Source of the DNA: Parelaphostrongylus tenuis
Lineage: Eukaryota > Nematoda > Chromadorea > Rhabditida > Metastrongylidae
Reading direction: 5' to 3'
Assembly: GCA_019055375.1 (NCBI GenBank)
Contig: JAHQIW010005127.1
Span: 54,397-118,396, forward strand
DNA: 64,000 bases
A program made the translations under genes and the position numbers. Below the pieces are notes generated by a model. That model had not been told where the DNA came from, did not search any database, and saw nothing but the letters and a program-made list of their open reading frames with translations. Shown here piece by piece: positions 12,425 to 25,299 of the stretch; the stretch's first letter is position 1; the number at the start of each line of letters is the position of its first letter.

Positions 12425-12965
12425 CTCTGTGAACGCTTTTAGCTGTCTTTTCGAGGTTTAGGTAGAAAGTTAATCATGGCAACAGTTTCGCAAACACGCG
12501 TGTTGCGGCGTTTTCGCCATCATCAATGCCGTTCACGGCCACTCACCCGTTATCACAGAGAGTGGATTTCGAGGAATCATGAACTCTCTCCGAAAAATTA
12601 TCACTGGCAGAGTTTTATCTACAGTCGATGCCTCATGGCTATTATCTGATAATATACTGCCTCCTTTGATCGGCTGTTTATTATAAATCTTGTTAAAACA
12701 TTCATAATATATGTATGTTATCACATCAGTCATATACAGTCCTTAAGAATGTTGTGGAATGATAATTAGGGTAGAAGAATAGTCTCACTTGACGAGAGTT
12801 CATCATTTTTCGGTGCTTGTCCTCTGTGATAAGGGGCGAGTGGCCGAAAACGTCACTGATGCTGGAGAAACCGCCAAACGCGCGTGTCTGCCGAACTGTT
12901 GCCATGGATGGATTTGCGTACATACCTCGAAAAGACGGCTAAAAACATTTTCGAAGACTATATAT
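12425..12965. repeat. Long inverted repeat in the intergenic region
   Basis: The arm at about 12425-12590 (AGCTGTCTTTTCGAGGTTTA, CATGGCAACAGTTTCG, CACTCACCCGTTATCACAGA) reappears inverted at about 12785-12965, with moderate divergence. The ~195-base centre is AT-rich. No open frame or transposase is visible, so it is probably a non-autonomous foldback element. Confidence 0.72.
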
Positions 12966-12999
12966 GTCTGTTTAAACAAGTTTTTTAACGAACAGTCGA

Positions 13000-15900
13000 T
13001 TAGAAAAGCTTCCAAAGTCCTGGCGAATTTTCTGTTCGTCAAAGGATGTCTTGAATTATCCTTGAGTTCTGAAGGTCTTCTACAAAGAACACTGATTAAG
13101 TCGCCGAGCGCCACACTGCAGCGGATAAATGGGGACTTGTTGGTAAATGGAGGTTTTGAAGAGACTTTAACAGAATAAAATGATGAATACAGAAGACAGC
13201 TCTCTAAAGGCTTCCTAGTTTGAAGAGCTCCCCACGTGCACGCGAGAAGGAGAGACGAATGGAAAATGTGCTCGGCTCCTCACAATTCGTGACTACGGAC
13301 AGTCCACGTATCCGATTGAGTAAGCGAGTGTGAAAAATGCCATATGTTGTAAAATTCCCTGTTTTATCGAGGAAACAACTTATCCCGGAGAGTAACTTAT
13401 TTCCAACTGTCATGTAGCAACGGTTTTTGAAATTTGTCTTAGTCATCGATAGCTTGAAAAATCCCGCTTGATAACGACCTTCATACAACGTCATACTAAC
13501 GAAGAGAAGGTAACCTTTGTCTCAAATTCTCAGCGTTTTTGGTGCTATATAACGAAAAATTGATTTCGCGCATATTTTTTCGTTGCAAAATACTGAACAT
13601 TAGTCGAGGGACTTTAAATGTATGTACACTGAAAAAATGCTCGGTTGCTCTAGTTGTCCTTTCCTCCTGAAGCAATCTATGACGTCGCTCCATGAGTTTT
13701 GGCACTCGAGCAATAAGCAATAAAATTATTAATTAGAGATATTTGAAATTGCATGATTATGATATCGCTCAATTGCGCATTTTCCTATGAACATTTTGGC
13801 ATACAAATTGCCTATAAGTGCTTCAAGATGGAGCTATCTTGAAAATAAATTTACCTGCTACTTAAACACGAATTTCGCGTAGGGAAAAATGTTAGTGAGG
13901 CGGTGGCGCAGGACTAATGGAGCTTGGGGAGATGATACGATTGCGAAAAGGACGGCTAGAATTTGATTCTTGAAGTTCAATGCTGAGAACAGTCAGAAAG
14001 ATCAGTCGCGCTTGGGTGGTCCTCAGGAAGCTTTATTAATCTTGCGTGCCGCCCGCTTCACTAGCACTTTCCCCTACGCGCTTTTCCTTCATGAGTAGCA
14101 TACAAAATTGTTTCCACGACCACTCCATCTCAAAGCAAAGATAGGCAACTTATATACCAAGGGTTAGCAAAGAAATGCGCAGTTGAATGCTACTAAAGTC
14201 ATGCAGTTTTAATTACGTTTATTGCTCTAATGCCGAAACTTGTGCCGATCTAACGGACAAGCCTTGATACACTTTGCACAAAATATTCATCTATTTAGAT
14301 AAATCTTTGGAAATATTCAGTGATCAAGGCAATAATCTGATAAGATATTTAAGCTTTTCATGAAGTCTATTATGGCGCTTACATTATAAAACACGTGTTT
14401 GGACCTTAGAGCTCATCAGTAGCACCGTGCCCTTCGATTCAGAAAACCCCTTGCAGGGCAGTACACCCGCTATCTATGGAGTGGTCGGCGCCAATTTATC
14501 TAAAATATCACCGCATGTTAGGTGATGAAATTTGCTAAGGCTGTAAGGCCAAAACATATTCTAGCACTATATAAGCGTCATAACAGATCTCATGAAGTGC
14601 TCAACATAAGTTATCAGATTCTACATTGTTTCAGCGAGGTCTACAAAAACAGTCGAATGTAAAGCTAGTAATGTTCATAGCAGAGTAGAGTAGATAATAT
14701 AAAAGTCGATGCCCATAATACAATAGAACAGAGTTTCATCCATAACTTCATAAAGGTTCCAACTCTCAAAGCTCACTAATCTTGGGAAATTCTTATCTTA
14801 TCCATGAAATGACATCGTATTGCGGAGTGCAGTATCGCTTTTAACAAACAATTCATTCAAAAGATCCACTTTCCATTAACCTCGACATCAAATTCAATTT
14901 GCATAAGTATCAAATACATAGCTCTGTAAGCCGGCGCGGAGTTAGTAGTTCTTGTTGTTGCTGAGGTGGTACAGATAGCAGCACGAATCGTAGACTGACT
15001 TATCGACGGCACTGCGTTCTCCAAAATGGACAGCACTGTATCCAACACAGTTTACGTCAGGATTCTCAACAATGCAGTGTTCCCGATACGAAAAGCCTAC
15101 GATTTGTGATGCTCTCTGTGCCACCTCGACGACAGCAACACACCTGTTTCTGCCTTGACAGCCTCGTCAGTTGCACGGTGCCTTTCGTCTTAGTCAATCC
15201 TCTTGGGGGACCATACCCTTGTGTAGAGAAGGCGCGGACACACTATTTACGCGGAAGTGCCTTCAAGGGACAGAAATTACTATATGAGCAGTGTTGTACA
15301 GTCGATTGTTCTTGGCTGGTATTTGTGAGATATTCCGTTCGTTTCGAGTGTTTTCTTGCACCAGGCTCAAATTTTCATGTGTTTGATAATTATTTTTTCA
15401 GCTATGCATGTGATCTGCTATTTGCACTTTGAGCGTGGTCTCAAGAAAGCACTCAAAACAAGCGGCTTGATATCCCTTTGTCATTGTGTCACGCTGCGTT
15501 CGCCGCGCGATCGCGTCTCCTGCAGCGTGAAAAGCCAAGGTGGGACTCAAGAAGTTGAGTCGACTTTGGTATCCTGCTACGTTTCCAACGGGCAAGCTGT
15601 TCAATACTGTTTCGCTTAATTTATACCATTGAATTCCGCATTAGTGTATGTGTTTATATTCACTTTAGAGAGCGCCGTTATAACAGAAAAGAAAAGGGGT
15701 ACATTGAATTATATGGCTTGCGAAATGTTAAAGACAACAAACCGATGCAAGCGGAATGTTTGCGGTTAGATAGTATTTTCTCGATGTATTAGATTAGTGC
15801 TTCTGTGATTGCATATGTATCACGACAACAGTGAATTTGTGCTCTCATTTGAAACCTGTGCTCATGATGAGGCGAGTAAGTTTTTACCGTTGTAATTGAA

Positions 15901-18900
15901 AATAGAATTGTATTGAAGATAGATTTATAACGGTATAGAAATGTGGGACTTTGAGACACTTGTGAATCGATGTTTAACAATACTTTAGGTCGTCATTAGT
16001 TTTGTATTATTCTTTATCTTCTCCTCGGTTTCCATCCTTGAAGCAATTTCAGGACCGAGGACTAACCTCGTCATTGGTTAAACATCGCTATTTTCTCTGT
16101 AAACAGACGCGAGGTTATCAGTAGTAAGATTTAGCAAATACGACATAGCGCAGTAATAATCATAAGGTTAAGGAAAGTCGACTCACAAAAAAATGGGTCA
16201 CTCTGTGCAAGCCATTGATAACAGCGATCTCTGCACGATGACTGCCCGCAGAAAACAGGTGCGCTGTCAGTGGCATGTTGATTAGCTAAATATAAACACT
16301 AATAGCTACTTAGCTATATGGAGCCCGCCGAGTGGACGTTCTTGATTCGAGCGGTGCTACAGTAAGAGGGCTCGACTCGAACGAAACAAAGGCGTAAGTT
16401 CACAACGAAGACGAACATCAGTAGATAATAGACTCGAATGATCCTCTCCGAAAGAGGCGAAACGCGTGAATTGCCAGCTGGATAAAGCCATCATTAGCAT
16501 CTCCGTGCTACAGGCTTAATCAACAAAGAAAAATCATGAAAGCTTTTTTTTGGCTTAGTAGATGCGCAAATTTAATCTTTCTTTTTGAAAAAAAAATGAT
16601 ATCAACGAAACGTAGTCATTATAACTATACAGTACGGTATTCAATAGGTCTCACTTTCGACGACCTCGTTTTTTGCTTATGAAGGAAATAGCAAATCATT
16701 TCACTTTACATTATACCGCGTTTCAAATTTAGCCACGGGCAATCGACTGTATAACACTGACCGTAATGTGATTTTATCGCCTTGCTGCGAGTGTAAATAT
16801 TTTGGTGTTGGTTCATCTAAACAGAACTAATGAAAGGTTCAAAATGTGTTATCAGGTTGTATTATTTTGAGCGAGGTCTCAAAAACAGTCGAGAAAAGAG
16901 GAATGACAATTTTCGTATTAGATTTTATTGCATTTTAATATTTTCCTAACGCCTAACGTAGAGGCATTTTGTCCTCGGAGGACTATACCGTAAGGGCAGA
17001 CGATCGTGGATAATCGACTCGAATCATTGTGGATATGAGCGGCTATACCGAAATTTTAGAGATATCAGTGAAGCAGTGGTAGTAAAGTACATTGGTAACC
17101 TAATCTACTGCCTTAATCAAGGCTGAGATACGGGGAAAAGAACCTGAAGATTGATGCATATGGATAGACTCTAACAACTACGACCTTTTCTGGGACGAGC
17201 GCTCGAACGCTCTCTCAGCCGTATTTTGACCGCAAGGTGGTTGTCATCAATTACGTGTAAAAGACAATCACCCATAAATCAAGCGACTGGTTGCCGAAAC
17301 TCAGCGACCCGTAAACTGTCAGTCACCCGTAAATCAACCGCGTGAGTTCTGATAGCCAGTGATTACCTTTAAAACAGTTCTGCGAGAAAGGCGGAGAGAA
17401 GACCTCGATGATGCAATGCGAAGTGCTTGCCCGCATAATGAGTATTGCTTCGAATTCAACAGCGCATATATGAGCTGCCAAATTTTTCTGAATTCCAGCA
17501 TTCCTATGTTGGTACTGACAAAGATTATTTATGAACGCCGCTTTTAAAGAGTTATGGGCCATTCATGGAATTCTCTATTGCAATAGAAATCGCTGTCTTG
17601 TTGAAGCTTGTCTAATGAAAAAGCAGCAAATCATATTCTGCACCACGAAATCCTAGTACCTGTAGTGGCTCAAAAGAATCATGGAAAAATAACCTTAAAT
17701 CTTCGCGGAAAATCAAGATGGCATATCAGTAATTAGAGAGAGCAGTAAGATCTCAAACTTTCATCATTCGGGCACGAAGTCGACCACTTCGTTAGTTCAT
17801 AGACAAAGGAGCGAATAGGAGAAGCGTTGGTGACCGTATATCTATTTGAGTAATGGTCATCTCGTAATCCAAGAAAGTTAGTATGTGTGCACCAATAATA
17901 AAATTGATCATTTTGCAAGTAGCCTTCACCTCAAAAATTGGCGAGTTTTTTTTCTGTTCAAAATAAATAATTCTTCAAAGAAAGATTAAATTGCGCGCAT
18001 GTCCTGGGATGAAATTTAGGGATAGAGAAGCTAATAAAAGCATTTCAGTAGTTCTCGCGCTGATTACTTCCAAAGGGTAATCCTGGATATCGTATTGTAT
18101 AAAAGTGTGGCAGAAATTCACCATCAATGGTAATCAACCTGAATACACTCCGTTTTCTAGCTCGAAAACGTTAGAAAAAAAAAGGTCAACAAAATCTCAA
18201 AGAATGAATAAATCGCAATTGTAATGTGTTTTAATTTTGGGTCTCCATGCTTCATCAAAACAAGTCAAAAATTTATTCAAAAATTCACTGACGTAGCATA
18301 TAACATTATAACAACTGAAGCAAAGAATCATAATCACCATCTAAAAATTTAATTCAAACAAGGCACATAATGACGTGTCAACATATAATAACGTAACCAC
18401 ATATCGAGAAAAAACAGCTGAAAAAGGCAAGCAATCACATATTGGAAAAAAATTGCATGATTACATTTGAAAAACATTTTATTGCTGGTTGCGCAGATCG
18501 AGATTCCTTGGATCGAATGTAAAAGGTGTAGGGATCTGCACAATTCGTGAAGACGGACTGTCCAAGTATCCAAGTAGTAAGTAAGTGAAAACATTTTAAA
18601 AGGCAAAAAACAACTTAATGACATAAAAATGACATAGACATCTATTTAGATCTAAAGATTCTTCAAAATTAGAAAGCCAGATCTTCTTATAAGTGGGACA
18701 GGATAAAGCAAATTGCTGTAGGCACGGTGTTTCAGTGAGATGACTCACATAGGAGGCTCATAGATGATCAACTTCGCTTCATAAGCGGAAAGACTGAGAT
18801 GAGAACCGTGAACCTTAGAGGCGATAAGAAGAAGATGATAAGATCAATTTCGACAATGACATGTGAAATTTTAACTTTTTGTACAAATACAATAAATATC

Positions 18901-18922
18901 TTTACTTAAATGCAAACTAATT
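13000..18922. other. Intergenic region between convergent genes A and B
   Basis: No supported gene. It contains a foldback-end-like fragment at about 15155-15230 (CGTCAGTTGCACGGTGCCTT), repeat R3 at 16370, and a short pair sharing CACAATTCGTGA.NACGGAC at 13280 and 18540. Scattered open frames of 60-110 codons have no recognisable domains or splice context. Confidence 0.5.
16370..16545 (+). repeat. Dispersed repeat R3 (copies also near 100-200, 23080-23180, 52865-53030)
   Basis: GGCTCGACTCGAACGAAACA, CACAACGAAGACGAACATC, CTCTCCGAAAGAGGCGAAAC and TTAATCAACAAAGAAAAATC correspond to TTCGACTCGAACGGAACGAA, CACAACAAGGACAAACAACT, CGCTCTGAAGAAGACGAAAA and TTAATCAACAAAGAATATG at 52868-53030. Partial matches occur at 145-215 and 23095-23180. 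It is non-coding. Confidence 0.55.
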
Positions 18923-21900
18923 TTACGACAGCAGTGTTGGTGAAAGCACACTTGCCATTACAAAACTTTTCGATAGAACTCCTGGTGAGAGCACAGATGG
19001 CGACAAAATCGCGCCACCAAGTACCATCGGTGATAAAACATCTGGACATAGAACTGTGGGACTAAGTATAAGTGGTGATAACACGTATGGATTAATCACA
19101 TTCGGTGATAAGACGTATGGTGATAGAACAAATGGAGCCATGACGAGCGGGGAAAGAACATATGGAGAGAGAAGATATGGTGAAAGAATGAATGGCAACG
19201 GAAATGATGGAGAAAGAACCCAAGGTCCTAGCACCGCCGGATTGAGAATAAGTGGTGAAAAGATGTTTGGTGATAGAACCACTGGCCCAAGTACTGCGAA
19301 ACCATACACGGGAGCAAACTGATACGGACTGAGCACTAAAGGAGCTAGAACTGTAACTGGTTGGATTTGTCGTTTCGATCGCCGCTAAAACAAGACGAAG
19401 TCAATTGTATTATCCTCTTCAAACATTAGAACAAGCTATTTGGAAATTTCTATTGATTTTGAGCACCAACACGTAGTCCTGCTAGCTCAGCAATAGTTTC
19501 CCAAAGAGCCTTCTCGCGCTCATTCTTGAAAGTCTACCGTACTCTTCGGTCTGGGCATCCACTTTTGGTTCCCTGAGTCCTGAAATTTGATCTGCGATAT
19601 CTGACAGAACTCTATAAGGTGATATCGAATACTACAACCTTGTTCCTTATGCAGTTTCTTCATTTGGTCGACTTTCATGAATGTGAATCCTCTTTGCTTC
19701 AGTTCGTCTGACTGATCATTACTGAAGGAAGAGCGGAGACGTTCGAAGCTATTGGAGATCTGAAAACCTTCCAAATATTTAGACTTTAATATAGCACCTA
19801 ACTGATGTTATAATGGATCTGTAAATATAGTTTTAATGTGCTGCGTGTGTGTGTTCTGAAGCACATGCAGTCGATTCTGTTGATTCCGTGAAAAATTTCA
19901 TTAAATAATCCATAGAACACAAGGTGATTTTTGAAAAGAAATAAGGCTGCGTGATACCGATATGTTCAAGTGGCTGTTACCAGTGATCATATACGTGATT
20001 AACAGATAGTGAATTTTGAAAAGATGAAAGCTTTCTTTGACTTCTGGGGGGCCTTGATTGAGTGATTGTGATGTTCGCCACGGCGTTCGCGAAGCCGAGC
20101 TTCACCCCCTTCGACTCTCTCCGACAGTTAACAAAAACCATCTTATAGAATGCTACAGCCAGACTATCCTCGGATTGCCAGGAGACTCGCTCAATCAGTA
20201 TTCCACGCCGTTCAAGAAGAAGACGAAAAGCGAATGAAATGGTAGAAGTACTGAGATCAGCACAGTGAAAAAACACCATAATGACGAATCAAACAAAGTG
20301 CTAAAAAAGTTTTATAATGAACACTCAGGCATAAGAATTGATGCATACCTCATCGCTGACTCTCAACAATTCGTCACCGACTCCAAGTGCGCTTAAGTTA
20401 TCTAGCACCTAAAGTATCACAAAATAACGTTTTTGTTTTAAAACTTGTCAAATAGATTTTTGAAAACGTTTGCATGAGAACGCCACCTTCATCGCATTGT
20501 CTACGGTCTCACGTGCTCCAGACAATTCCATTATCATCTGCAGAACTCGTTCGCGGTCGCTGGCATTTAGACCACTGTCTTCGAGCATCTGAATTTCTGT
20601 GAGTTCACAGTTCATAGTGAAAAAAAAAACAAAGAACATCGGGTGAGACGTCTGATCAATCACCAAGGTATACTCTATTCATCCTCCTGCATCAAACATT
20701 GCAGTGGCCACGTGATATACACTTCGGCCTGCGTATTTGCTCCTGGCGACCAACTGATACATCAAGCAGGTGTCTTTTTTTTTTATCAAATCATTTTGCT
20801 GATCAAGCATGTTAACGGCTAGTCAATCGGGGGAACATGAACGAATCATTGACCACGTTTGCATTGCAGGACACCTTTATTCACTGCTCTACAGCTTCGA
20901 AAATACATCACCTCTTGATTACAAAAGGATAGAGGATTAACCTCTCAGCGTTGATCACCCTGAGGGACGCGCCATGTATTCGTCTTCAATTTTTAACTTC
21001 GTTTGAGGTTATTGAATGCATATCTAGCCTTTACAATGACTTGCGGTGCCCTCCCGTCTGAATTGAGTCACTGCTGCTTATGCTCACAGACGAGTCTGAG
21101 ACCATTCTGGTACCAATTTCGCCAACCCCAAAGGGATGGATGGCTTGTTGAGCCATGAGTGCGATGTCGGATCATTGACCTCGTGTGCGACGCAAAGCGC
21201 CTCTAACCACTCCGCTACATACGTTCTTTCTGATTATAAATAGTAAAACTGGCTCAAAATATTGCTGAAGACGGGTCACACACTCTTTATTTGTGTTTTC
21301 ATAGAAAGCTAAGCAGCAAATCTTGTCTTACATGGAGTGAATGCTACGTATACATGGGGGCAAAATGGACGAATTAAACGCAAAGGTAAATCTGATATAT
21401 TTCCTTCTCTGTGGCTTTTCCTGCTAACAAAGCTTTAAATCTGAATTTTTGTATCCAATGGGAAACTTGTCCAATAAGCGTGACCCATGAAAAGCTTTCA
21501 AAAAGGTACACTCGGTGAATTGACGGAAGAATTTCTCTTGAACAACCGATACTACGATTCACATTTGACTGCCATTTCAATTTCAATTGTTATCTAAATC
21601 AAGATGTTATTGCATTTGATAAACGTACACAAAAATCAATGAAAATTACAGAACATAAGGTCTAGAAATTTTTTTAAACGCCAATAAAAATGCTTCCATA
21701 TGGTGGACCATTCTGATTTGTTGTACATGATAACATAAATACCGTAGTCTCCTAGTAGCGACAGAGATAGACCTTTGTATAGTTCTGCCACGTTCTAAAT
21801 TATTGAAGCCCTTCACTTGCTGAAGAGTTGTCGCTTTTTGACTTGATTCAGTTAGCTTGCAACTGATATAAAGTAAGGCATCGACCTATACGTCAGTAAA

Positions 21901-24900
21901 TTCGAGCGTGGGCGTTGCACAACATTACCACCTAACTTTGACAAATACTGAGAAAGAATGAGCGTGGAATTCGAAAGACGAAACCTGTGGAACAAAAACT
22001 CACCTTTGGAATCGGTAGAATTTGAGGTTCCGCTTCATCCTTGTACAGTGGGAAAAGAGCTGGTGAAAGAAAACCACTGTAGGAAGCTTTGTCAGGGAGC
22101 ATGGTATCAGTCGTGGACTAAGAATTCGTGAACTACCGGCCTTGTTGAAGGATTTAACAACATCGACGATATTCTTCAGGAAATCAGGAAGAATAGGCTA
22201 GAATTTTCATGGAATGAAACAAACAATCAACCATTGTAACCGTAAATGTATAGAACTAGAAAAAACGTCGCTTGTCAATTGGAACAGTGATATTACCACT
22301 GTGATCGTACTCTACAACGTAGAAAACGTTTTCTGTTTACAAACTCCCGCCCTGTACTAAATAAGTCTTTCCATTTGGCCGGTAATCGGCAAACTGGCAT
22401 CAAATCTGTTGAGAACGTTAGCTTGATAAATTAGACGCAGAGGGCACCAACAGCTCGACTTATCTCTCAAGAAAGATTAACTGCTCCTTATTCTTTTTTC
22501 TACTTCCACCTATTTTTTCTTTTTTTTTTTTTGCTAACCGTTTTTTTTCTATTCCTTACTTCATGACTATCCTTTTCGTCCTCTTTTGTGTCCATAACTA
22601 TATCGTAGATTCTTCTGTTGTATACTTGTGCACCAGGCAATTTTTTATTCTCCTCCAGTTTTTGATTCAATTCCAACATTTTTTCGTATGTGGTCGACCA
22701 TCGTGTCGGTGTAGTTGATGGAGAAACATCTGTGAACAATGAAATGAATAAATCCGACAACCGACGAACTGGACTGGATGTTGATGGCTCCAAGAGAGTT
22801 GGCGCGACATGTTGTGATTTAATCTGGAAAGATAATTTGCTAGCTAGTTCAAATGCATAAAATGAGACATTTTCACTAATTACTAAGTTCACTAATAAGA
22901 TTTTCAAATACCAAAAGCTGGCAGCACCACAGGAAGTAATTCACACAGATTTTCTTATCTACGAAGATTACTTGGTAGCGCGCTGAACAACACTCAAAGC
23001 GACAGCAAAGGAATAGCACCTACAAAGTAGTTTCTGGATTATCTTTTACTCGGCACTCATTTTTTTGTTTGACATTGGTTCGGATCAATCGGCTCTGAAG
23101 GAGACGAAACGCGTCAAAATTTAGCCAAATTAGTAAGTCTGTGATAACTTCGTCCTTTCTCTCAATCACCAAAGAATACGTGATTGAATTGTAACGCCGA
23201 AGTATAAGGGAAGTCGGTTTTTCAATTAGTAATACCTACCTCAAAAAAATCACGATCGGATTTGTGCACGTGTGAAATAACTAATCGATGTGGGCTTCGT
23301 CTCAATCTTTTTCTTCGTTTGATTACACTTTTAGAGACTCTTGATCGGTCGAAGTGCTTCTGTGAGACGTTCGAAGTCCAATCGAGTCACGTTTTTCAGC
23401 CAAAATCTCATTGTCCTCTTCTTCGTCGACGTTTCGAATCTGGAAAAGGTAAATAAATCTATACGGTAAGCGGAATTAGTTCCTTTTGTTCATATTCGCT
23501 CAGCGGCTTTCATAATAAATTCCTTCTATGATAAAAGTTAGTCGAAGAATTTGAGCATGAAGTACCTGGTTGTAAGTGTGAGCTCTTCCTGCGACTCCTT
23601 TGCCTTCGTAAGACAGCGTGCCGTTTCAGTAATATCCTTGGAGTATTTTATTTGTTTTAGACATTCCTTTAGTTCCTTTGCGCAGTCTTAAATGGACTTC
23701 ATAAGAATTCAACTAATCAATCAGGGTGAACAAGAAGAAGATGGTAGAACTCCGGTTAGGACAATCTCGGCTGGGTAAGAATTATTCTCAGCAACGTTCA
23801 TTACATCTTTATAAAAATCATGAAATAATGTCCACTGTTCACAAGGATTTCACTATGTTCACTTAAGTTTATCAATAAATCAATGCAAAAACCTTGGGTA
23901 GAGTGAAATCATGGAAAGGCTGATATTGCTAGTAAAGATGCCACATTAATGAGTAGTATTTTCCACATTGTTCAAGCAAAAGAGATGTTGAAAGACCAAA
24001 TTTTTTGATAAGGTAAAATTCAAGAAACTAAGAGAAGGACCTACGTACATGAACGCACATACATACACCGGACATGCAAGCACACACACATCCGAAACAT
24101 TATTTATATACTATATATATATATATATTTATATATTATATTTATATATATATATAAACACTACATGTAGAACGCGCAAACTTTGCGTCACAAATTCTAT
24201 AGATTTCATATTCTTAACTATAGTTCACAGTATACTATAGTACAACTCATGATGATTAATTCCATTTTTTTTGGTCAGTGCCGTATAGTTTGACTCACCA
24301 CTGGGAGCTGTAGTTAGCAATTCTTTCGCCATTTGTGATAGTAGAGCCTTTATTGAGAACAGATACCAATTTCTATGAATATTTCGTATTTTGTCGAATT
24401 GCTTTCGATCAAGTGTTATATGCTTCAGATCGCTGACATTCTTCTTCTCAACGGCGCTTTTCTAAGATAGATGAAAAAGTAAAACAAGACGATCAGTGTT
24501 GAAGAACATTGCCTGCTAAAAGTTCCATCTTACCACTTTCGATGAGAGCAATTCTTTCATATAGATATTTCGTATCTTGTCGGTTTGTTTTCGTTTAAAT
24601 GTTAGATGGTTTAGATCGTTGACGTCGGCAATCTTCTTTTCAACGACACTTTTCTAAGAAAATAACAGTGAAAAACCAAATGCCTTAGGTTGAAGAACAT
24701 TCTCTATCAAGCTTATCAACTAGCCATTTTTGACGATGGCAGCCAGTTTCTGTGGATATTTCTTGTCTCACTGAATTGTTTCCTACCAAACATCAAATAT
24801 TTCGAAGTGTCCACACTCTTTTTCCCAACATAACTTTCCTGAAATGTTTGGCAAAGACAAATCAGACGCCAAGACTTTGAAGAGTACTTTCTGATAAGAG

Positions 24901-24975
24901 TCCTTTATAGTAACTCACCACTTTCAATAATTGTAAAGTTAAAAATAACACCAGCGTAGTAATGACCAAATTCAT
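18923..24975 (-). CDS. mlt-10-like: MLT-10-like moulting-cycle protein (gene B), two frameshifts
   Basis: Exons in transcript order: 24975-24919 (start, signal peptide MNLVITTLVLFLTLQLLKV), 24838-24725, 24653-24534, 24461-24299, 23686-23566, 23458-23329 (or from 23439), 22823-22560, 22197-22004, 20588-20487, 20408-20349, 19759-19639, 19579-19471 and 19384-18923 (TAA). The second, third and fourth are copies of one another. Exon 23686-23566 has three cysteines. The exons from 22197 onward are DUF644-like and match gene A, and the last encodes about 150 residues dominated by LSPxx pentads. Each splice phase fits, except that exons 22197-22004 and 19579-19471 are each one base shorter than their A counterparts, which breaks the frame near 22102 and 19525. 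Either this is a recent pseudogene or the assembly has two homopolymer errors. The expected role is a secreted epidermal moulting protein. The gene is convergent with A. Confidence 0.85.
20095..20350 (+). repeat. Dispersed repeat R1, copy 2
   Basis: It contains TTCACCCCCTTCGACTCTC, CTCAATCAGTATTCCACGCC, GTAGAAGTACTGAGATCAGC and ACAGTGAAAAAACAC, matching copies 1 and 3. It touches gene B's intron between 20349 and 19759. Confidence 0.6.
20942..21230 (-). mobile_element. tRNA-derived SINE, family 1, near full length
   Basis: It has the same organisation as the 42 kb copy: a degenerate tRNA-like head at 21225-21150, the GGATGGATGG (plus strand) block, the AATAACCTCAAACG block, and the GTTGATCACCCTGAGGGACG (plus strand) tail. 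It lies in gene B's intron 22003-20589, sense to the gene. Confidence 0.78.
24105..24158. repeat. AT dinucleotide microsatellite
   Basis: An interrupted (TA)n run lies in gene B's intron 24298-23687. Its translation gives strings of Tyr-Ile and is not coding. Confidence 0.9.
24299..24838 (-). repeat. Tandem triplication of one exon in gene B
   Basis: Three exons at 24838-24725, 24653-24534 and 24461-24299 start about 185-190 bases apart. They encode related peptides with the shared pattern [KE]S.V.KK...RKQ....RNI (for example FDKIRNIHRNW and TDKIRNIYMKE). The first two are in phase 0 at both ends, so including or skipping either keeps the frame. The third has an extended end and exits in phase 1. 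The first copy has lost the GT of its donor: ATG is followed by GCTAGT, where the second copy has GTG followed by GTAAGA. It may therefore be dead or spliced through a GC site. The flanking intron pieces appear to be duplicated with the exon. Confidence 0.8.
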
Positions 24976-25299
24976 TCGATTATTCAGGAGAAATTTGGAA
25001 GTGCACATATACATAGAACAGAGCAAGATGGAGGCGATCGAATGAATGTGAATCTTTCGTTAAGTGAGAAACTCGAATTTAATTTAGCCTATCTGTTTAG
25101 AAATTGTCGTGCTCATTTTCCTTAATTCTGATTAGCGAATCTGACACTGATTTTGTCTGACACATACTGACACTGATTATGACATGATTCGATATCACAC
25201 CCGCTGCCGTCAATTCGATTCTCGTTGTCAGTCGCTCGAATTCGTCATTTTTCGTGTTCTGAACTGTCATTAGCGAAATTCTCACTGAATGATGAAGAT

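Noticed and set aside
19056..19322. Open frame on the plus strand rich in GDRT/GERTYG repeats
   Set aside because: It is the antisense shadow of gene B's LSP exon; the 15-base repeat keeps the opposite frame open.
22500..22559. Lysine-rich C-terminal extension of the open frame covering 22823-22560
   Set aside because: A GTAAGG donor at 22559 ends the exon; the extension is intronic and T-rich on the plus strand.
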